Below the pieces are notes generated by a model, which was given only the letters and a program-made list of their open reading frames with translations, was not told where the DNA came from and did no database searches. This document shows positions 51,801 through 63,943 of a stretch of DNA of 64,000 nucleotides, one piece after another. A program made the translations under genes and the position numbers. Within the stretch, counting starts at the first letter, position 1. Each line of letters begins with the position of its first letter. Origin of the DNA: Proteus vulgaris (GTDB lineage: Bacteria > Pseudomonadota > Gammaproteobacteria > Enterobacterales > Enterobacteriaceae); NCBI GenBank assembly GCA_901472505.1, contig LR590468.1, forward strand, positions 2,393,501-2,457,500, in the 5' to 3' direction.

Positions 51801-52539
51801 GATATTCTTGTTGTTCCTTTTGTAATAGGCTCTCTTTTGCAAAAAGGGTGGTTTGTTCTGTTAATAAAGCTTGGCGATCATGTTCATCTAATAACGCCAT
51901 CATTTCAGCTTGCTGTTTTAGCGTTTTTAAGGTTTGTTCTTCTTCTCGCCAATGTTTAAAGATAGATTGGGAAATATGACGATAAATATCTGTACCAGTG
52001 AGTTCTTCGAGTAACTCTGCACGAGATTTGTCATCAGCATTAAGAAATGCTGCAAATTGTCCTTGTGAAAGCAACATAGACTTAGTAAATCGGTCAAAAT
52101 CTAGCCCCGTAATATTAATGATCATCTCTTTTACTTGGCTTATTTTGCTCGCTAATATTTTGTCTTCACCTCCTGTGATATTTATTTTGACGAGTTCAGC
52201 CTGTGGTGCTTGAAGATTACCATCTTCTTTATAATTGGCTCGGCGTTGTTCCCAAAAAGCACGATAAGCAATACCTTTAACTTCAAATTCAACTTCCGCC
52301 AAACACTCTGCAGTATGACGAGTCATTAATTCATTTTGAGATTGTGTGACTTTATCTAATCGTGGGGTTCTATGATAAAGCGCTAAACTAATAGCATCTA
52401 AAAGGGTTGTTTTTCCCGCACCGGTAGGGCCTGTTATCGCAAATAATCCGTTGCTAATAAAAGGTTCTTGGTTGAAGTTAATTTTCCATTCGCCTTTTAA
52501 GGAGTTAATATTTTTAAATCGCAGACTTAAGATTTTCAT
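48811..52539 (-). CDS. sbcC: Exonuclease SbcCD ATPase subunit SbcC (Rad50-like)
   Basis: The SMC-like ATPase of the SbcCD nuclease, which cleaves hairpins and processes DNA ends. 1242 aa, clearly longer than E. coli SbcC (1048 aa), mainly in the coiled coil. N-terminal Walker [15 protein letters not shown] near residue 40. Zinc-hook motif [13 protein letters not shown] near 605, midway along a very Gln/Glu/Lys-rich coiled coil. C-terminal signature [19 protein letters not shown] and Walker [14 protein letters not shown]. It overlaps sbcD by 4 bases (ATGA), giving translational coupling. Confidence 0.97.
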   Translation of the reverse strand: MKILSLRFKNINSLKGEWKINFNQEPFISNGLFAITGPTGAGKTTLLDAISLALYHRTPRLDKVTQSQNELMTRHTAECLAEVEFEVKGIAYRAFWEQRRANYKEDGNLQAPQAELVKINITGGEDKILASKISQVKEMIINITGLDFDRFTKSMLLSQGQFAAFLNADDKSRAELLEELTGTDIYRHISQSIFKHWREEEQTLKTLKQQAEMMALLDEHDRQALLTEQTTLFAKESLLQKEQQEYQAAKQWQEKEIELNKNKILAQTAVNLAQEALVAATPDIQRLEKSEPAEKIRPIYDEKNRLLKEQAYIESQRSTLKTEKQLIEQQSQPINQHLVKARDTLKQHNEKKQQILHLIREKVAPLDSQLVLLQQDISAKTQQKNTLEKTQSEYLEKIQSTAHQLTTSQKQANELNDYLTHHTVYAQLAENLPLWQRYFEQYDEVTEKYLISQKSEKTAQEKEKSLKHTLEKATKALEDQQHNLNLQQQQLNKLQTQLEQQNKANAITDIPPRLQQISQQRNALAKLMGLQAQLQRAIKTEHQHKKIQSENQQKIVMLTESIHKNDIILKEKEQHLKDLNANYLLIRKLAEYEEERQRLVKDNPCPVCGSTEHPYVEKYKEIKPDETKTRLDLLTQQIHALTIELVEQKTQCANYQAQNKKLNEDSEQLTQDIATLKQQWQILAQTHTLPDADCEEEALTKLDAEFEKEASLLTQTQINYQALEARIQQEYKLLSDNKEQFNQQQQAILYQQSELTQQQKEVTNQQQQTAQYLQQKTQLAQDIQSRVEQQGYQLCRFEEKTQWLNARKKESQQYQSTLKKYQELLQTIRELSLTQEERKRYLAETQKELDTGLAHLHQLHQQQEQLKAQRQALFGTQSTEDARNELEQKSQLLQKNIEQYSEDKNQLEIRLNQLIGQYQENKKSLQRLQIHSQNTVEQYQNKLKNSPFADENAFLASLLSVEERNRLQEQQKQRLDKLLQEKTRLDTQENAYQQHLSQQPLLATQQNLEQINAQLLLLETQFTQLQETKFRIQEQLRTDEEKRKEQQNLLTHIANQQAHFDDWSYLNELVGSASGDKFSRFAQGLTLDHLIYLANRRLEKLHGRYFLQRKTPASLELQIADTWQADALRDTRTLSGGESFLVSLSLALALSDLVSNKTQIESLFLDEGFGTLDPDTLDIALDALDSLNASGKIIGVISHVEAMKERIPVQIKVKKAGGLGISQLAPEFRYIDKKITNQSVKN

Positions 52540-53768
52540 TTTGTTTCGTTATCCTCTTGTTCTGCCTTTTCAACTGCTTGTTTAAATAATGTGGTTAATC
52601 GCGTTTTAGTCTCTTCTGAATCAAACTGATGTTGCTCTAAGCGTCTTTCAAAAACATCATAAACCGTTAATTCTGTCAGTGTTTCTTTCTCATTTTGGGT
52701 GAGTGCCTGGCGCTGTTTTCTAGCTCTTCTTAATAAAACCACATCAAAAAGTGGGTCGTTAGTCAGTTCTTGAATTCGAGTTTGTATATCACTGAGATAA
52801 TCTTGTGTAGAAACTTCAATATCCAACCAGATAGTCGTATCTGTTTCAGTATATTGTTTCTTTAAATTTTCAAGCTGTGTGGCTATCTCTTTTAAGGAGC
52901 CAGTAATTGTGCGCAATAGCTGAAATTCGGGGATAGGGAGTAGCGTAAGCTCGGTTAATTTATCTTGCTCAAAATCGATAAGGCAGACGCTTTTTTGTTG
53001 CCCACTCTCATCAAAACTTAAAGGAATTGGAGAACCACTATAACGAATATGTCCTGATTTATTCACCACTTGAGGGCGATGAATGTGGCCAAGAGCAATA
53101 TAATCAAATTCAGGAAACAGGGTCGCAGAGAAGGCTTCTAAAGTACCGATATATATTTCACGTACAGAATCGGTCATACTTGCACCAATCGTTGTTAGGT
53201 GACCTGTCGCAATAATAGGGATGTTTATATTTAATTGATTACGCAAATCGAGAGCGGCTTGATATTGAGCTTGATAATAATCAGCAATCGCTTCTTTTAG
53301 GGCATTTTGTTTCTCAGCACCGGATTGTCCACTTCGACTAGTTATCATATCTCTAGGACGTAGATAAGGGATCGCACAAAGTAACGCACCTGGCGTGTTA
53401 TCTTTTTGACGAAGAATTAGTGGTACTTGTGGTGCTTCAGTATGCACATTGGCAATAACAGTAGTATTTAAACACGCCAATAGTGATTTAGATTCATTGA
53501 GTGTTGCGACAGAATCGTGATTGCCACCTAAAATAATCAATTGGCATTGTGTTTCTCTCATGGCAACAACAAAGCGGTTATAAAGTTCTCGGGCATAACT
53601 TGGGGGAGAGCCTGTATCAAATATATCGCCAGCAACAATCAGGGCATCGACTTGATTATCCTTAATTTGGACTAATAACCAATCAAGAAATTGTTGATGT
53701 TCTTGTACGCGGGTTTTCGTAAAAAAGTATTGCCCTAAATGCCAGTCTGATGTGTGAATAATCCGCAT
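52536..53768 (-). CDS. sbcD: Exonuclease SbcCD nuclease subunit SbcD (Mre11-like)
   Basis: The Mn-dependent calcineurin-type phosphoesterase of SbcCD. 410 aa (E. coli 400). Metal-site motifs in order: [12 protein letters not shown] (residues 5-16), [33 protein letters not shown] and ALGHIHRPQ. The C-terminal region (about 290-410) carries the SbcC-interaction domain. It is divergent from phoB, as in E. coli, and AGGGATAGC precedes the ATG. Confidence 0.97.
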   Translation of the reverse strand: MRIIHTSDWHLGQYFFTKTRVQEHQQFLDWLLVQIKDNQVDALIVAGDIFDTGSPPSYARELYNRFVVAMRETQCQLIILGGNHDSVATLNESKSLLACLNTTVIANVHTEAPQVPLILRQKDNTPGALLCAIPYLRPRDMITSRSGQSGAEKQNALKEAIADYYQAQYQAALDLRNQLNINIPIIATGHLTTIGASMTDSVREIYIGTLEAFSATLFPEFDYIALGHIHRPQVVNKSGHIRYSGSPIPLSFDESGQQKSVCLIDFEQDKLTELTLLPIPEFQLLRTITGSLKEIATQLENLKKQYTETDTTIWLDIEVSTQDYLSDIQTRIQELTNDPLFDVVLLRRARKQRQALTQNEKETLTELTVYDVFERRLEQHQFDSEETKTRLTTLFKQAVEKAEQEDNETK

Positions 53769-53916
53769 TGCTATCCCTCTTTTTTATTTGATGAAGAGTA
53801 TAGCGCACCTTGCTTTTTTAGTGAAAACTCAACAATAAACCCCATTTTTGAGTGATATTTCACCAAAAAATGATTTATTGACCTTAACAACAGGGATCTA
53901 TTTCAGTAATGTTAAG

Positions 53917-53950
53917 GTTAGTCATAAATCTGTCATAAAACTGCATCATA
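53917..53950 (+). promoter_or_regulatory. Pho box of phoBR
   Basis: Three tandem 11-base units, TTAGTCATAAA, TCTGTCATAAA and ACTGCATCATA (53918-53950), fit the PhoB repeat CTGTCAT-N4. They end 39 bases before phoB, consistent with the known autoactivation of phoBR under phosphate limitation. The middle unit is the best match. Confidence 0.85.
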
Positions 53951-53989
53951 ATCATTTTGACCCTCTATATACATTACACAGGATAGAGT

Positions 53990-54679
53990 ATGGCAAGGCG
54001 TATTCTTGTTGTTGAAGATGAAACCGCAATTCGAGAAATGATCTGTTTTGTTTTAGAACAAAATGGTTTTCAACCAATTGAAGCAGAAGATTATGATTCT
54101 GCATTGAGTTTTCTTATTGATCCTTACCCTGATCTGGTTTTATTAGATTGGATGATCCCCGGTGGCTCAGGTTTACAGGTAATAAAACAGATGAAGCGAG
54201 AAAGTAATACTCGTGACATTCCTATTATTATGTTAACAGCAAAAGGGGAAGAAGAAGATAAAGTCCAAGGCTTAGAAACAGGTGCAGATGATTATGTTAT
54301 TAAACCTTTTTCACCTAAAGAGCTTGTTGCCCGTGTGAAGGCAATTTTACGGCGTTTGTCACCAATGTCAGCGGAAGATATTATCGAGTTCAATGGGTTA
54401 GCACTTGATCCTGTTTCTCATCGCGTCACCAGTCAAGATAAACCTATTGATATGGGGCCTACTGAATTTAAACTCCTGCACTTTTTTATGACACATCCTG
54501 AACGTGTGTATAGTAGAGAACAACTGCTAAACTATGTTTGGGGAACGAATGTTTATGTCGAAGACCGTACCGTGGATGTGCATATTCGTCGTTTACGTAA
54601 AGCCATTGAAGAAGATGGTCATGACCGAATGATACAGACAGTACGTGGAACGGGATATCGTTTCTCTGCCCGTTTCTAA
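53990..54679 (+). CDS. phoB: Phosphate regulon response regulator PhoB
   Basis: An OmpR-family response regulator, phosphorylated by PhoR in low phosphate to activate pho genes. 229 aa, the same as E. coli. The receiver domain has acidic residues in VVEDE, phospho-acceptor Asp53 in [21 protein letters not shown] and Lys105 in [10 protein letters not shown]. The winged-helix domain (about 130-229) has the conserved [18 protein letters not shown] recognition region. phoR follows after 23 bases. Confidence 0.98.
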   Translation: MARRILVVEDETAIREMICFVLEQNGFQPIEAEDYDSALSFLIDPYPDLVLLDWMIPGGSGLQVIKQMKRESNTRDIPIIMLTAKGEEEDKVQGLETGADDYVIKPFSPKELVARVKAILRRLSPMSAEDIIEFNGLALDPVSHRVTSQDKPIDMGPTEFKLLHFFMTHPERVYSREQLLNYVWGTNVYVEDRTVDVHIRRLRKAIEEDGHDRMIQTVRGTGYRFSARF

Positions 54680-54702
54680 GTCAATATGGGAGTAATCGTC
54701 AG

Positions 54703-56001
54703 GTGTTAGAACGACTATCGTGGAAAGCCCTCGTTTGGGGGCTATGTCTATTTTGCTTACCTGCTTTTGTATTATCGCTTTTTATTGGTCATCTTCCTTG
54801 GTTGCTGGTGGTATCACTCCTCAGTGCTTTGGTCTGGCATGCTTATAATTTGATGAAATTGTCTAAATGGTTATGGCTAGATCGCTCTGTCTTACCACCA
54901 GAAGGCAGAGGAGGATGGGAACCTATTTTTTATGGCATTCGACAAACACAACAACGCAATCGTAAACGGCGTCGAGAATTAGGAGACTTAATAAAACGCT
55001 TTAGAAGTGGCGCTGAAAGTTTACCTGATGCGGTTGTGATGATGACAAATGAAGGTAACATTTTTTGGTGTAACAGCCTTGCTCAACACTTGTTAGGTTT
55101 TCGGTGGCCGGAAGACAATGGGCAAACTATTTTTAACTTATTACGTTACCCGGATTTTTTGCACTATTTTACTGCGAATGATTTTAGCCGACCTTTAACC
55201 ATTTCGCTCAACAATGGTTCTATTGTGGAGTTTCGTGTGATGCCGTATAGCGAAGATCAGCGCTTGATGGTAGCTCGCGATGTAACAGAAAAAAATAAAT
55301 TGGAAAATTCGCGACGAGATTTTTTTGCTAATGTCAGTCATGAGCTAAGAACACCATTAACCGTTATTCAAGGCTATCTTGAAATGATGGAAGAAACTTG
55401 TGTCGCGAAACCCGCAGAGCATAAGGCAATAGTCACAATGCAAGAGCAAGCTAAACGTATGGATACACTTGTTCAGCAACTCTTACAACTTTCACGTATT
55501 GAATCTGCTCCTCATATTGATTTAAACAAGATTGTTGATATTCCTGCTATTTTGGTTTTATTAGAACAAGAAGCGAACGCATTGAGCCAAGGTCAGCATC
55601 ACATTATTTTTGATATTGATGGGAATTGGGCTGTTCGTGGTAATGAAGAGCAACTACGTAGTGCGGTTTCTAATTTAGTCTATAACGCCATTAATCACAC
55701 TGAGAAAGGTACGACAATTAAAGTCTGTTGGAAGAAAATTCCACAAGGTATGTTATTTAGTGTGTCTGATAATGGTACGGGGATCAGTGCTGAGCACTTA
55801 ACGCGTTTAACCGAACGTTTCTATCGTGTTGATAAAGCCCGTTCCCGCCATGCAGGGGGCACAGGGTTAGGTTTGGCGATTGTGAAAAAATCGCTTATTC
55901 ATCACCACTCTCAATTGAATATTGAAAGTAAAGTAGGAAGTGGAAGTACTTTCTCATTTATCTTGCCTCAAACATTGTTATCCACTAAAAAAGCACACTA
56001 A
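54703..56001 (+). CDS. phoR: Phosphate regulon sensor histidine kinase PhoR
   Basis: A membrane histidine kinase controlling PhoB; with PstSCAB/PhoU it reports phosphate supply. 432 aa (E. coli 431), from a GTG start that gives the family N-terminus [11 protein letters not shown]. Two hydrophobic segments (about 10-46) are followed by a PAS domain (about 95-195). The dimerisation domain has the phospho-acceptor His in [15 protein letters not shown]. The ATPase domain has [11 protein letters not shown] (N box), SDNGTGI (G1) and [11 protein letters not shown] (G2). Confidence 0.97.
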   Translation: MLERLSWKALVWGLCLFCLPAFVLSLFIGHLPWLLVVSLLSALVWHAYNLMKLSKWLWLDRSVLPPEGRGGWEPIFYGIRQTQQRNRKRRRELGDLIKRFRSGAESLPDAVVMMTNEGNIFWCNSLAQHLLGFRWPEDNGQTIFNLLRYPDFLHYFTANDFSRPLTISLNNGSIVEFRVMPYSEDQRLMVARDVTEKNKLENSRRDFFANVSHELRTPLTVIQGYLEMMEETCVAKPAEHKAIVTMQEQAKRMDTLVQQLLQLSRIESAPHIDLNKIVDIPAILVLLEQEANALSQGQHHIIFDIDGNWAVRGNEEQLRSAVSNLVYNAINHTEKGTTIKVCWKKIPQGMLFSVSDNGTGISAEHLTRLTERFYRVDKARSRHAGGTGLGLAIVKKSLIHHHSQLNIESKVGSGSTFSFILPQTLLSTKKAH

Positions 56002-56017
56002 TAACACTTCTTTTCTT

Positions 56018-56064
56018 AAAGCCTTTATCACTTATTTTTTAATCAATGATAAAGGCTTTTTGTC
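56018..56064 (+). terminator. phoBR terminator
   Basis: A perfect 13-bp stem, AAAGCCTTTATCA / TGATAAAGGCTTT, is followed by TTGTCACTTTTTT, 16 bases after the phoR stop. Confidence 0.85.
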
Positions 56065-56479
56065 ACTTTTTTATTTTATTGATATCAAAAAAAATTAATA
56101 TCGTAGTGTTAAATTTTAATATTGTTAATTAATAATAACTTTAAATGTTGTTAATGCCCCATTTTATTGGTGATAAAATGCACAAATCATATCGTGTATA
56201 TTCGATGATATATGATAGTTATAACTAGTGCTTAAAAATAGTTTAGATGATTATTCTGGTTTTTAGATTGGCTATTGCCTTTTTCCATTATAAAAGTTTT
56301 ACTTGTGACCAGTTATCGGCAATTTTTTCTATTTGATACCTAATTGCTCTGCATTAAATGATTATATATGGATATTATCCTGAATAATGATGATATGAGC
56401 TTGAATAGATATTGTTGATTTTATGTTACGTTATTTTGATGTAATTAACCGTTATTGTAACTACATATTAACAAAACTT
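56065..56479. other. Intergenic region phoR-brnQ
   Basis: About 415 AT-rich bases with no convincing ORF. The brnQ promoter is expected here, but no clear -35/-10 pair or operator could be singled out. Confidence 0.5.
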
Positions 56480-57823
56480 ATGGCACATAGATTAACTTCT
56501 AGAGATATTCTGGCATTAGGGTTTATGACATTCGCCCTATTTGTTGGCGCTGGCAATATTATTTTTCCTCCAATGGTGGGTTTACAATCCGGTGAATTTG
56601 TCTGGACAGCAGCAATAGGATTTCTTGTTACAGGCGTCGGTTTACCGGTATTAACCATTGTTGCATTAGCAAAAGTAGGTGGAGGAATTGAGGCATTAAG
56701 TACACCTATTGGTAAATCAATGGGGCTATTATTAGCCATTGTTGCTTATATTGCTGTTGGCCCTCTTTTCGCTACACCGCGTACTGCAACCGTCTCCTTT
56801 AAGGTGGGTATTGCTCCTTTAGTGGGTGATACTGAATTATCATTGCTGATTTACAGCATTGTCTATTTTTTAATTGTTATTGGGATTTCGCTTTATCCTG
56901 GAAAATTGTTAGATAGTGTTGGTCATATTTTGGCACCAATTAAAATTTTGGCATTGGGGGTATTAGGTGTTGCAGCAGTATTTTGGCCTGCGGGAGGCGC
57001 TATTCCGGCCACTGATGCTTATCGTGATATGGCATTGACTCAAGGCTTTATTAACGGTTACCTCACTATGGATACCTTAGGCGCAATGGTTTTTGGTATC
57101 GTGATTGTTAATGCGGCACGCTCTCGGGGCATTGATAATTCCTCACTGTTAACACGTTATACCATGTGGGCTGGTATTATTGCGGGGATATTGTTAACTG
57201 CGATTTATTTAAGTTTATTTAAATTAGGTTCTAGCAGTGGCAGCATTATTCCGGGTGCACAAGATGGTGCAGATATTTTACATGCCTATGTTCAGTATAC
57301 TTTCGGTAATTTTGGCAGCTTTTTCTTAGCGGTGCTGATTTTCTTAGCCTGTATGGTGACAGCTGTTGGTTTAACGTGTGCATGTGCTGAGTTCTTTAGT
57401 CGCTATTTACCTATCTCTTATCGTACATTGGTATTGATCTTAGCGATATTCTCTGCTGTTGTTTCAAACTTAGGGTTAAGTAAACTGATCGCGTTTTCTA
57501 TTCCTGTGCTGATCATGATTTATCCACCTTGTATTGTGATTATTTTAATGAGTTTCACATTACGATTGTGGAATAATCCAAGCCGTATTATTGTCCCTGC
57601 AATGGCGATTAGCTTATTTTTCGGTATTTTTGATGCCATAAAAGCGTCTGATTATCTGAAACATTTATTACCAGAGTGGGCGACAAAATTACCATTAAGT
57701 GAGCAAGGTTTAGCGTGGTTGATCCCAGTATTAGTGACGATTGTTGTATGTGGTATTTACGATAAAATTGCAGGCTCACAGAGTAAAAAAGTGATCCATA
57801 CTGAAATGCTTAATAAGCAATAA
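56480..57823 (+). CDS. brnQ: Branched-chain amino acid:cation symporter BrnQ
   Basis: A sodium- or proton-coupled LIVCS-family transporter for leucine, isoleucine and valine. The start is placed at 56480 ([26 protein letters not shown]) to match E. coli BrnQ (439 aa), giving 447 aa; an in-frame ATG at 56423 would add 19 residues, and neither has a strong ribosome-binding site. About twelve hydrophobic segments. Family motifs: [55 protein letters not shown] and [20 protein letters not shown]. The order phoB-phoR-brnQ is as in E. coli. Confidence 0.95.
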   Translation: MAHRLTSRDILALGFMTFALFVGAGNIIFPPMVGLQSGEFVWTAAIGFLVTGVGLPVLTIVALAKVGGGIEALSTPIGKSMGLLLAIVAYIAVGPLFATPRTATVSFKVGIAPLVGDTELSLLIYSIVYFLIVIGISLYPGKLLDSVGHILAPIKILALGVLGVAAVFWPAGGAIPATDAYRDMALTQGFINGYLTMDTLGAMVFGIVIVNAARSRGIDNSSLLTRYTMWAGIIAGILLTAIYLSLFKLGSSSGSIIPGAQDGADILHAYVQYTFGNFGSFFLAVLIFLACMVTAVGLTCACAEFFSRYLPISYRTLVLILAIFSAVVSNLGLSKLIAFSIPVLIMIYPPCIVIILMSFTLRLWNNPSRIIVPAMAISLFFGIFDAIKASDYLKHLLPEWATKLPLSEQGLAWLIPVLVTIVVCGIYDKIAGSQSKKVIHTEMLNKQ

Positions 57824-57843
57824 AGTACATTGATTTGAAAAGT

Positions 57844-57871
57844 AAAAAGGGAAACGAAAGTTTCCCTTTTT
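57844..57871. terminator. Bidirectional terminator between brnQ and ydhT
   Basis: AAAAGGGAAAC-GAAA-style tetraloop-GTTTCCCTTTT, a perfect 11-bp stem, with T-runs on both strands (TTTTTT plus, TTTTTAC minus). It serves the convergent brnQ and ydh units. Confidence 0.9.
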
Positions 57872-57892
57872 TAATGGTATATGTTTGAGGTA

Positions 57893-58864
57893 TTAATTAA
57901 TAAAAGTAGAGCCCTGTTTTATATCCGCAATAGGATGCTGATCTTCATCTAAATAGTAATGAACTCCGGCGACGATACCCTCTTCACCTTCATAGAAGAT
58001 CTTAAAGCGAGTACGATTGCCGTCGTGATATGCAATTACGGCACTACCGCCTTTTCCTAAGCAGAACTGATGAAGATTACCTGTTGAGATACAAATACTG
58101 TCGTCACCAGATACTGTGACTTTACAGTTATCTCCAGTATTAATCGCAACGGCGTTGTGTCCTGTGACATTGATTTGCGCTAAATCACCCGTATTCGCAA
58201 TTTTAGCGCGAGGTTGAGAGGCCGTAATAAAATTACGCATACCACTGTTTGCAATATGAACACCATTGCCTGAGGCATAAATTTTGACATCATTACCACT
58301 ATTACAAATGCGAGAACGGCCACCTAAACTACCAATACGGCACTGATTTCCTGTATTACACATTTTTCCTGCAAAACCGGAATTCATGAGTTGATTACTA
58401 TAGCCTGTATTGGCAATGCTATTTTCATCACCAGAAAAAGCCACAATGTTATTACTACCACATAAAGCAAGATCAGTGCTGAGTTGCTGACTTTGTAAAA
58501 TTAGCTGATGCCATTCGGTAGAAAATTGAATATTTTCAGAGGTAGGTAAAGTATTGTGATAGGGCAGACGTTGTAATGTGATGCCTTGCGGTTGTTTATT
58601 ACCGAGCAGGAACAAGATGTTTTCCATGACTTCTTGTTCCTGTTTGGCAAAGGAGGCTTCGCTAAAATGACGCAAATAAATATATTGAATCAAGCTTTCT
58701 ATCCATTGTGTACGGCGCTGTTTTATTAACTCACTATGGATAGCTCTGTAAGTGCCTCCATCCGGAAAATAACGTAAAAACCAACGATAAAGCGAAGTGG
58801 AAACATGCAGTTGTCGTAAGTCTTCTTTTGTTAATGTGATATTTTCCTTTGAAGGGACTGACAT
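57893..58864 (-). CDS. ydhT: YdhT, conserved protein of the ydh anaerobic redox operon
   Basis: A 323-aa protein of unknown function, last gene of the ydhYVWXUT operon. The N-terminal half (about 1-135) is helical and charged. Residues of about 135-270 are a chain of short degenerate repeats with NTG or NSG every 8-12 residues (SIANTGYSNQLMNSG, KMCNTGNQCRIG, RICNSGNDVKIYASG, AVAINTGDNCKVTVSG), suggesting a beta-solenoid. E. coli YdhT (270 aa) is shorter. No catalytic motif or signal peptide is seen. Assignment rests on operon position and partial memory of the family. Confidence 0.8.
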   Translation of the reverse strand: MSVPSKENITLTKEDLRQLHVSTSLYRWFLRYFPDGGTYRAIHSELIKQRRTQWIESLIQYIYLRHFSEASFAKQEQEVMENILFLLGNKQPQGITLQRLPYHNTLPTSENIQFSTEWHQLILQSQQLSTDLALCGSNNIVAFSGDENSIANTGYSNQLMNSGFAGKMCNTGNQCRIGSLGGRSRICNSGNDVKIYASGNGVHIANSGMRNFITASQPRAKIANTGDLAQINVTGHNAVAINTGDNCKVTVSGDDSICISTGNLHQFCLGKGGSAVIAYHDGNRTRFKIFYEGEEGIVAGVHYYLDEDQHPIADIKQGSTFIN

Positions 58865-58889
58865 ATAAGCTCCTTAATAAATCTCTTTA

Positions 58890-59687
58890 TTAGTGTCTGT
58901 GATAGCCATCAACCATACTGCGAAATGTTTGAAACGGTGTTCTTCCTGTTGTACACAGATAAAGGTGGCCAATGATAAAAAAGACACTACATACTGCTAA
59001 TATCTGGTGTGCGATTAATAACCATGCTTTAAACATTACTGCATCAGCAGGAATAAACGTTGGGTTTTGAAGTAAAACACCTGTTATCAAAAGCAGTGGA
59101 ACTAATGCATACATCACACCTAAATAGGCCATTTGTTGCAGTGGATTAAACTTCACATTAGGGGTTGCAGGGAAGGGGTGATCTTCTCCTTTAATAATCC
59201 CATAAAGATAAAAACGAGTTTGCATAAAGGCACGTTGAAACCAGTTTTTACTATCAATGCGGTAAAACTTACCATTACCGCCGACAAGATTAATAAATAC
59301 AAAGGATAACCAGCATACTAAGAGTAGATAACCACAGATCTCATGCACACTGACCAATAACGCCGTATCGTGAGTAGAAAGGAGAGCGAAATGGTTAATG
59401 CCACCACTAACGAGCAATAAAATAAATAAAGAGGCGTTACTCCAATGCCATAAACGTACAGCTTTAGAGTAAAGATAGAGTTTCTCTTCTTGGTGTGATT
59501 GACCATGTGGTGTGGCAAAGCGATAACGTAAAAAACCATGAAGTGCGAGCACGAGTAGCATGCCAACAAACAATACACCTGCAATAATTAACCAAAGTGG
59601 TAAATAGTCTGGTGTATAAATTAAGACATACTCTTTTAGTGTGGCTTGGAACTGCGCACTGTCTGGCATAGTATTGACGATACTCAT
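58890..59687 (-). CDS. ydhU: YdhU, membrane cytochrome b of the ydh operon
   Basis: A di-haem-type cytochrome b561/thiosulfate-reductase-like membrane anchor that probably links quinones to the YdhV-YdhXY redox module. 265 aa with about five hydrophobic segments. Conserved histidines lie within or next to membrane helices: RLWHWSNASLFILLLVSG, VHEICGYLLLV and AHQILAVCSVFFIIGHLYLC. It overlaps ydhX by 4 bases. The same order as E. coli ydhX-ydhU-ydhT supports the name. Confidence 0.9.
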   Translation of the reverse strand: MSIVNTMPDSAQFQATLKEYVLIYTPDYLPLWLIIAGVLFVGMLLVLALHGFLRYRFATPHGQSHQEEKLYLYSKAVRLWHWSNASLFILLLVSGGINHFALLSTHDTALLVSVHEICGYLLLVCWLSFVFINLVGGNGKFYRIDSKNWFQRAFMQTRFYLYGIIKGEDHPFPATPNVKFNPLQQMAYLGVMYALVPLLLITGVLLQNPTFIPADAVMFKAWLLIAHQILAVCSVFFIIGHLYLCTTGRTPFQTFRSMVDGYHRH

Positions 59688-60355
59688 ACTTTACCCTCCT
59701 CTTGAGCATGAGGCCCTACACGGCGATAAAGATGGGGTTTTCCTACACCATCAAGTTGATAAATATAATACTCGTGTGTTTTAAGCCATTCTCGAATTTG
59801 AGGGCTGTCCTCTCTACCAAATAACAAGGCATTTTGTGGACAAGCACTCACACAAATTGGTGGGAAGCCTTTTTGTAATCGAGACTCAAGACAAAAATCA
59901 CATTTATCAGCAACATGTGTCACAGGGTTAAGATAACGTACTTGATATGGACATGCTGATATACAGTAGCTACAGCCGATACATTTCTCTTTATTTACAC
60001 GTACAATGCCATTAGTTTCATCACGCCAAGAGGCACCTGTAGGGCATACAGGAATACAAGGTGCATCCTCACATTGCTGGCAAGAGTGTCTAAAGAAATG
60101 GTACTTGTCGTTATCTTCTTTTAGGCTCAATGGAATATGAGCAATATCCATTCTTGCCATTCCAGTTGGAACTTTATTTAATCGACGGCATGCAGTGGCA
60201 CAAATATTACAGCCATTACAAAGTGTCTCATCATGGATCATGGAATAACGGATTGGTTTCTTTTCAGCGGTTGCCGCAAGCGCATTTCCTAATGGCGCAC
60301 TGAAAAAAATGACCGATCCCATGCCTGCTACAAATTTACGGCGAGAAACACGCAT
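59684..60355 (-). CDS. ydhX: YdhX, Tat-exported ferredoxin-like [4Fe-4S] protein
   Basis: An electron-transfer subunit predicted to carry four [4Fe-4S] clusters. 223 aa with a twin-arginine signal (MRVSRRKFVAGMGSVIFFSAPLGNALA). Cysteine groups: CNGCNICATACRRLN, CQQCEDAPCIPVCPTG, CIGCSYCISACPYQVRY, and CDFCLESRL with CVSACPQNAL. It probably bridges cytochrome YdhU with the periplasmic face of the system. It overlaps ydhU by 4 bases and lies 66 bases downstream of ydhW. Confidence 0.92.
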   Translation of the reverse strand: MRVSRRKFVAGMGSVIFFSAPLGNALAATAEKKPIRYSMIHDETLCNGCNICATACRRLNKVPTGMARMDIAHIPLSLKEDNDKYHFFRHSCQQCEDAPCIPVCPTGASWRDETNGIVRVNKEKCIGCSYCISACPYQVRYLNPVTHVADKCDFCLESRLQKGFPPICVSACPQNALLFGREDSPQIREWLKTHEYYIYQLDGVGKPHLYRRVGPHAQEEGKV

Positions 60356-60421
60356 TATTTTTGCTCCTCAGTCTGATGATGTTGTAATACCCACATGACA
60401 TTTCGTGGATAAGATAGAACG

Positions 60422-61138
60422 TTAAGGATTTTCATGTTGTTCTACCTCTATCCATTCAGTTAAGCCGCGTGCTTTGCCATAACTCATTAACGTATTGCTA
60501 AAGAGATAAGGGGCATCGTTAGACGCTAAAATTTGCTGAATATCTTGAAAGTCAGGGTGGTCTTTCATCAGGGTCAGTGCATCTTCAATCTCTGAAGCCG
60601 TGTAATGAAAGGGGTCAGACATCAACATGCTTTGTTTCAATGGGCGAGGATAGGTTTCGCACTCAAATCGAACCACTCCCGCAATTGCGGTACAAATATC
60701 CGCATGGTGGTTTAATAATTGCAATTGTGCGAAGTTATCTGACATAAATTCATCAGAGTAAAAATAATCCTCACCATTGAGACTTAAATGGGCGATATCA
60801 ATAAACTCGTCACTTTTTAACGCGGTTTCTAACAGCACAATATCCTCTTGAGTCAAAGAATAAGGCGCATCATACAGCGTTGAAATAGCTAGTAGTTCAC
60901 CTTCTTTTGAACATTGACGTATTGCATTCGCGAGATGTTGTTCAGCAGATAATTCTGCGATTTCTTCAACCTGTTCTTCTTCAAGTCCCATTGTGGTGTT
61001 AGCACTGCGTCCAACACCTGTTTCTGATAATGGTAGTAGCCAACGGCGACGAGAAATATCAGGTTGCTCTAACGCAATATCTGCATCATCAGCAATATCC
61101 GGTGGTATAGAAGCTGATGCATTTTGTTCTATCATCAT
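60422..61138 (-). CDS. ydhW: YdhW, conserved protein of the ydh operon
   Basis: A 238-aa acidic, mainly helical protein without recognisable catalytic motifs, signal peptide or membrane segments. It lies between ydhV and ydhX, where E. coli has ydhW (215 aa). The function is unknown; a role as chaperone or assembly factor for the YdhV oxidoreductase is possible by analogy with other redox operons, but this is speculation. Start MMIEQNASASIPPD, with AAGGAGAT upstream. Confidence 0.8.
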   Translation of the reverse strand: MMIEQNASASIPPDIADDADIALEQPDISRRRWLLPLSETGVGRSANTTMGLEEEQVEEIAELSAEQHLANAIRQCSKEGELLAISTLYDAPYSLTQEDIVLLETALKSDEFIDIAHLSLNGEDYFYSDEFMSDNFAQLQLLNHHADICTAIAGVVRFECETYPRPLKQSMLMSDPFHYTASEIEDALTLMKDHPDFQDIQQILASNDAPYLFSNTLMSYGKARGLTEWIEVEQHENP

Positions 61139-61157
61139 GATCTCCTTCTTTTACCGA

Positions 61158-63287
<2,130 letters not shown>

Positions 63288-63313
63288 TCAGTGATGTGAT
63301 TGTATGGATTTTA

Positions 63314-63943
63314 TTAAACAGTAATTTCTTTCCATTCAATGATTTGCAACGCACCTGTTGGGCACGCTGATGCACACTCGCCACATAAATTACATTTGCC
63401 GGATTTTTTAGTTTGTGGATTGACCGTCGCCATCATCCACGGGCAAGCCGTTGTACAGGCCGCACAACCGATACAACGACGCGTATCAACGACAATACAG
63501 CCGAATTCTTCTTGATAGCGGATCGCTTTTACAGGACAAACTTTCATACATTCTGGATCTTTACATTGACGACAAGTATCCGTTGTAAAGTTTAAATCAC
63601 CATAAAGCCCACCACCGGAGCCAATGCCTTTATCACCAAAATAGAAATGACGATGAATTTTAGTTCGAGAGAAGAAAGAACCAACACTTCCATCGTTCCA
63701 GGTTGTACATGCTGTTTCACAACGGTGACAGCCAGTACAACGTGCTCGATTAGTGACTAAAACACCTTTAGGTGTCGTGGTTAATTGAATGATGCCGCTG
63801 TCTATTTCTTCTTGCTTACAACCTAAAAGAGAAAGCAATGCGGGTGCTATAGTGATCCCTGCAAGCCCTTTACCGGATATTCGCAGAAACTCTAGTCTTG
63901 ATAGCCCAATATCTAATATTGGACGATGATGTGTATCAGACAT
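63314..63943 (-). CDS. ydhY: YdhY, ferredoxin-like [4Fe-4S] protein, first gene of the ydh operon
   Basis: A 209-aa Fe-S protein with cysteine groups CTGCHRCETACTTWN, CRQCKDPECMKVCPVKAI, CIGCAACTTACPWMMA and CNLCGECASACPTGAL, predicted to hold four [4Fe-4S] clusters. The N-terminus has a single Arg before a hydrophobic stretch (LSRLEFLRISGKGLAGITIAPALLSLLG) and not a clear twin-arginine, so export is uncertain. It is probably the electron partner of YdhV. GGAGAT precedes the ATG. In E. coli the operon is FNR-activated and nitrate-repressed; the expected FNR site lies outside the 57 bases visible upstream. Confidence 0.92.
   Translation of the reverse strand: MSDTHHRPILDIGLSRLEFLRISGKGLAGITIAPALLSLLGCKQEEIDSGIIQLTTTPKGVLVTNRARCTGCHRCETACTTWNDGSVGSFFSRTKIHRHFYFGDKGIGSGGGLYGDLNFTTDTCRQCKDPECMKVCPVKAIRYQEEFGCIVVDTRRCIGCAACTTACPWMMATVNPQTKKSGKCNLCGECASACPTGALQIIEWKEITV

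Noticed and set aside
57893..58864. YdhT repeat region as a DNA tandem repeat or pentapeptide-repeat protein
   Set aside because: Repeats are visible only at the protein level, are irregular in length (8-12 residues) and lack the A(D/N)LXX pattern.
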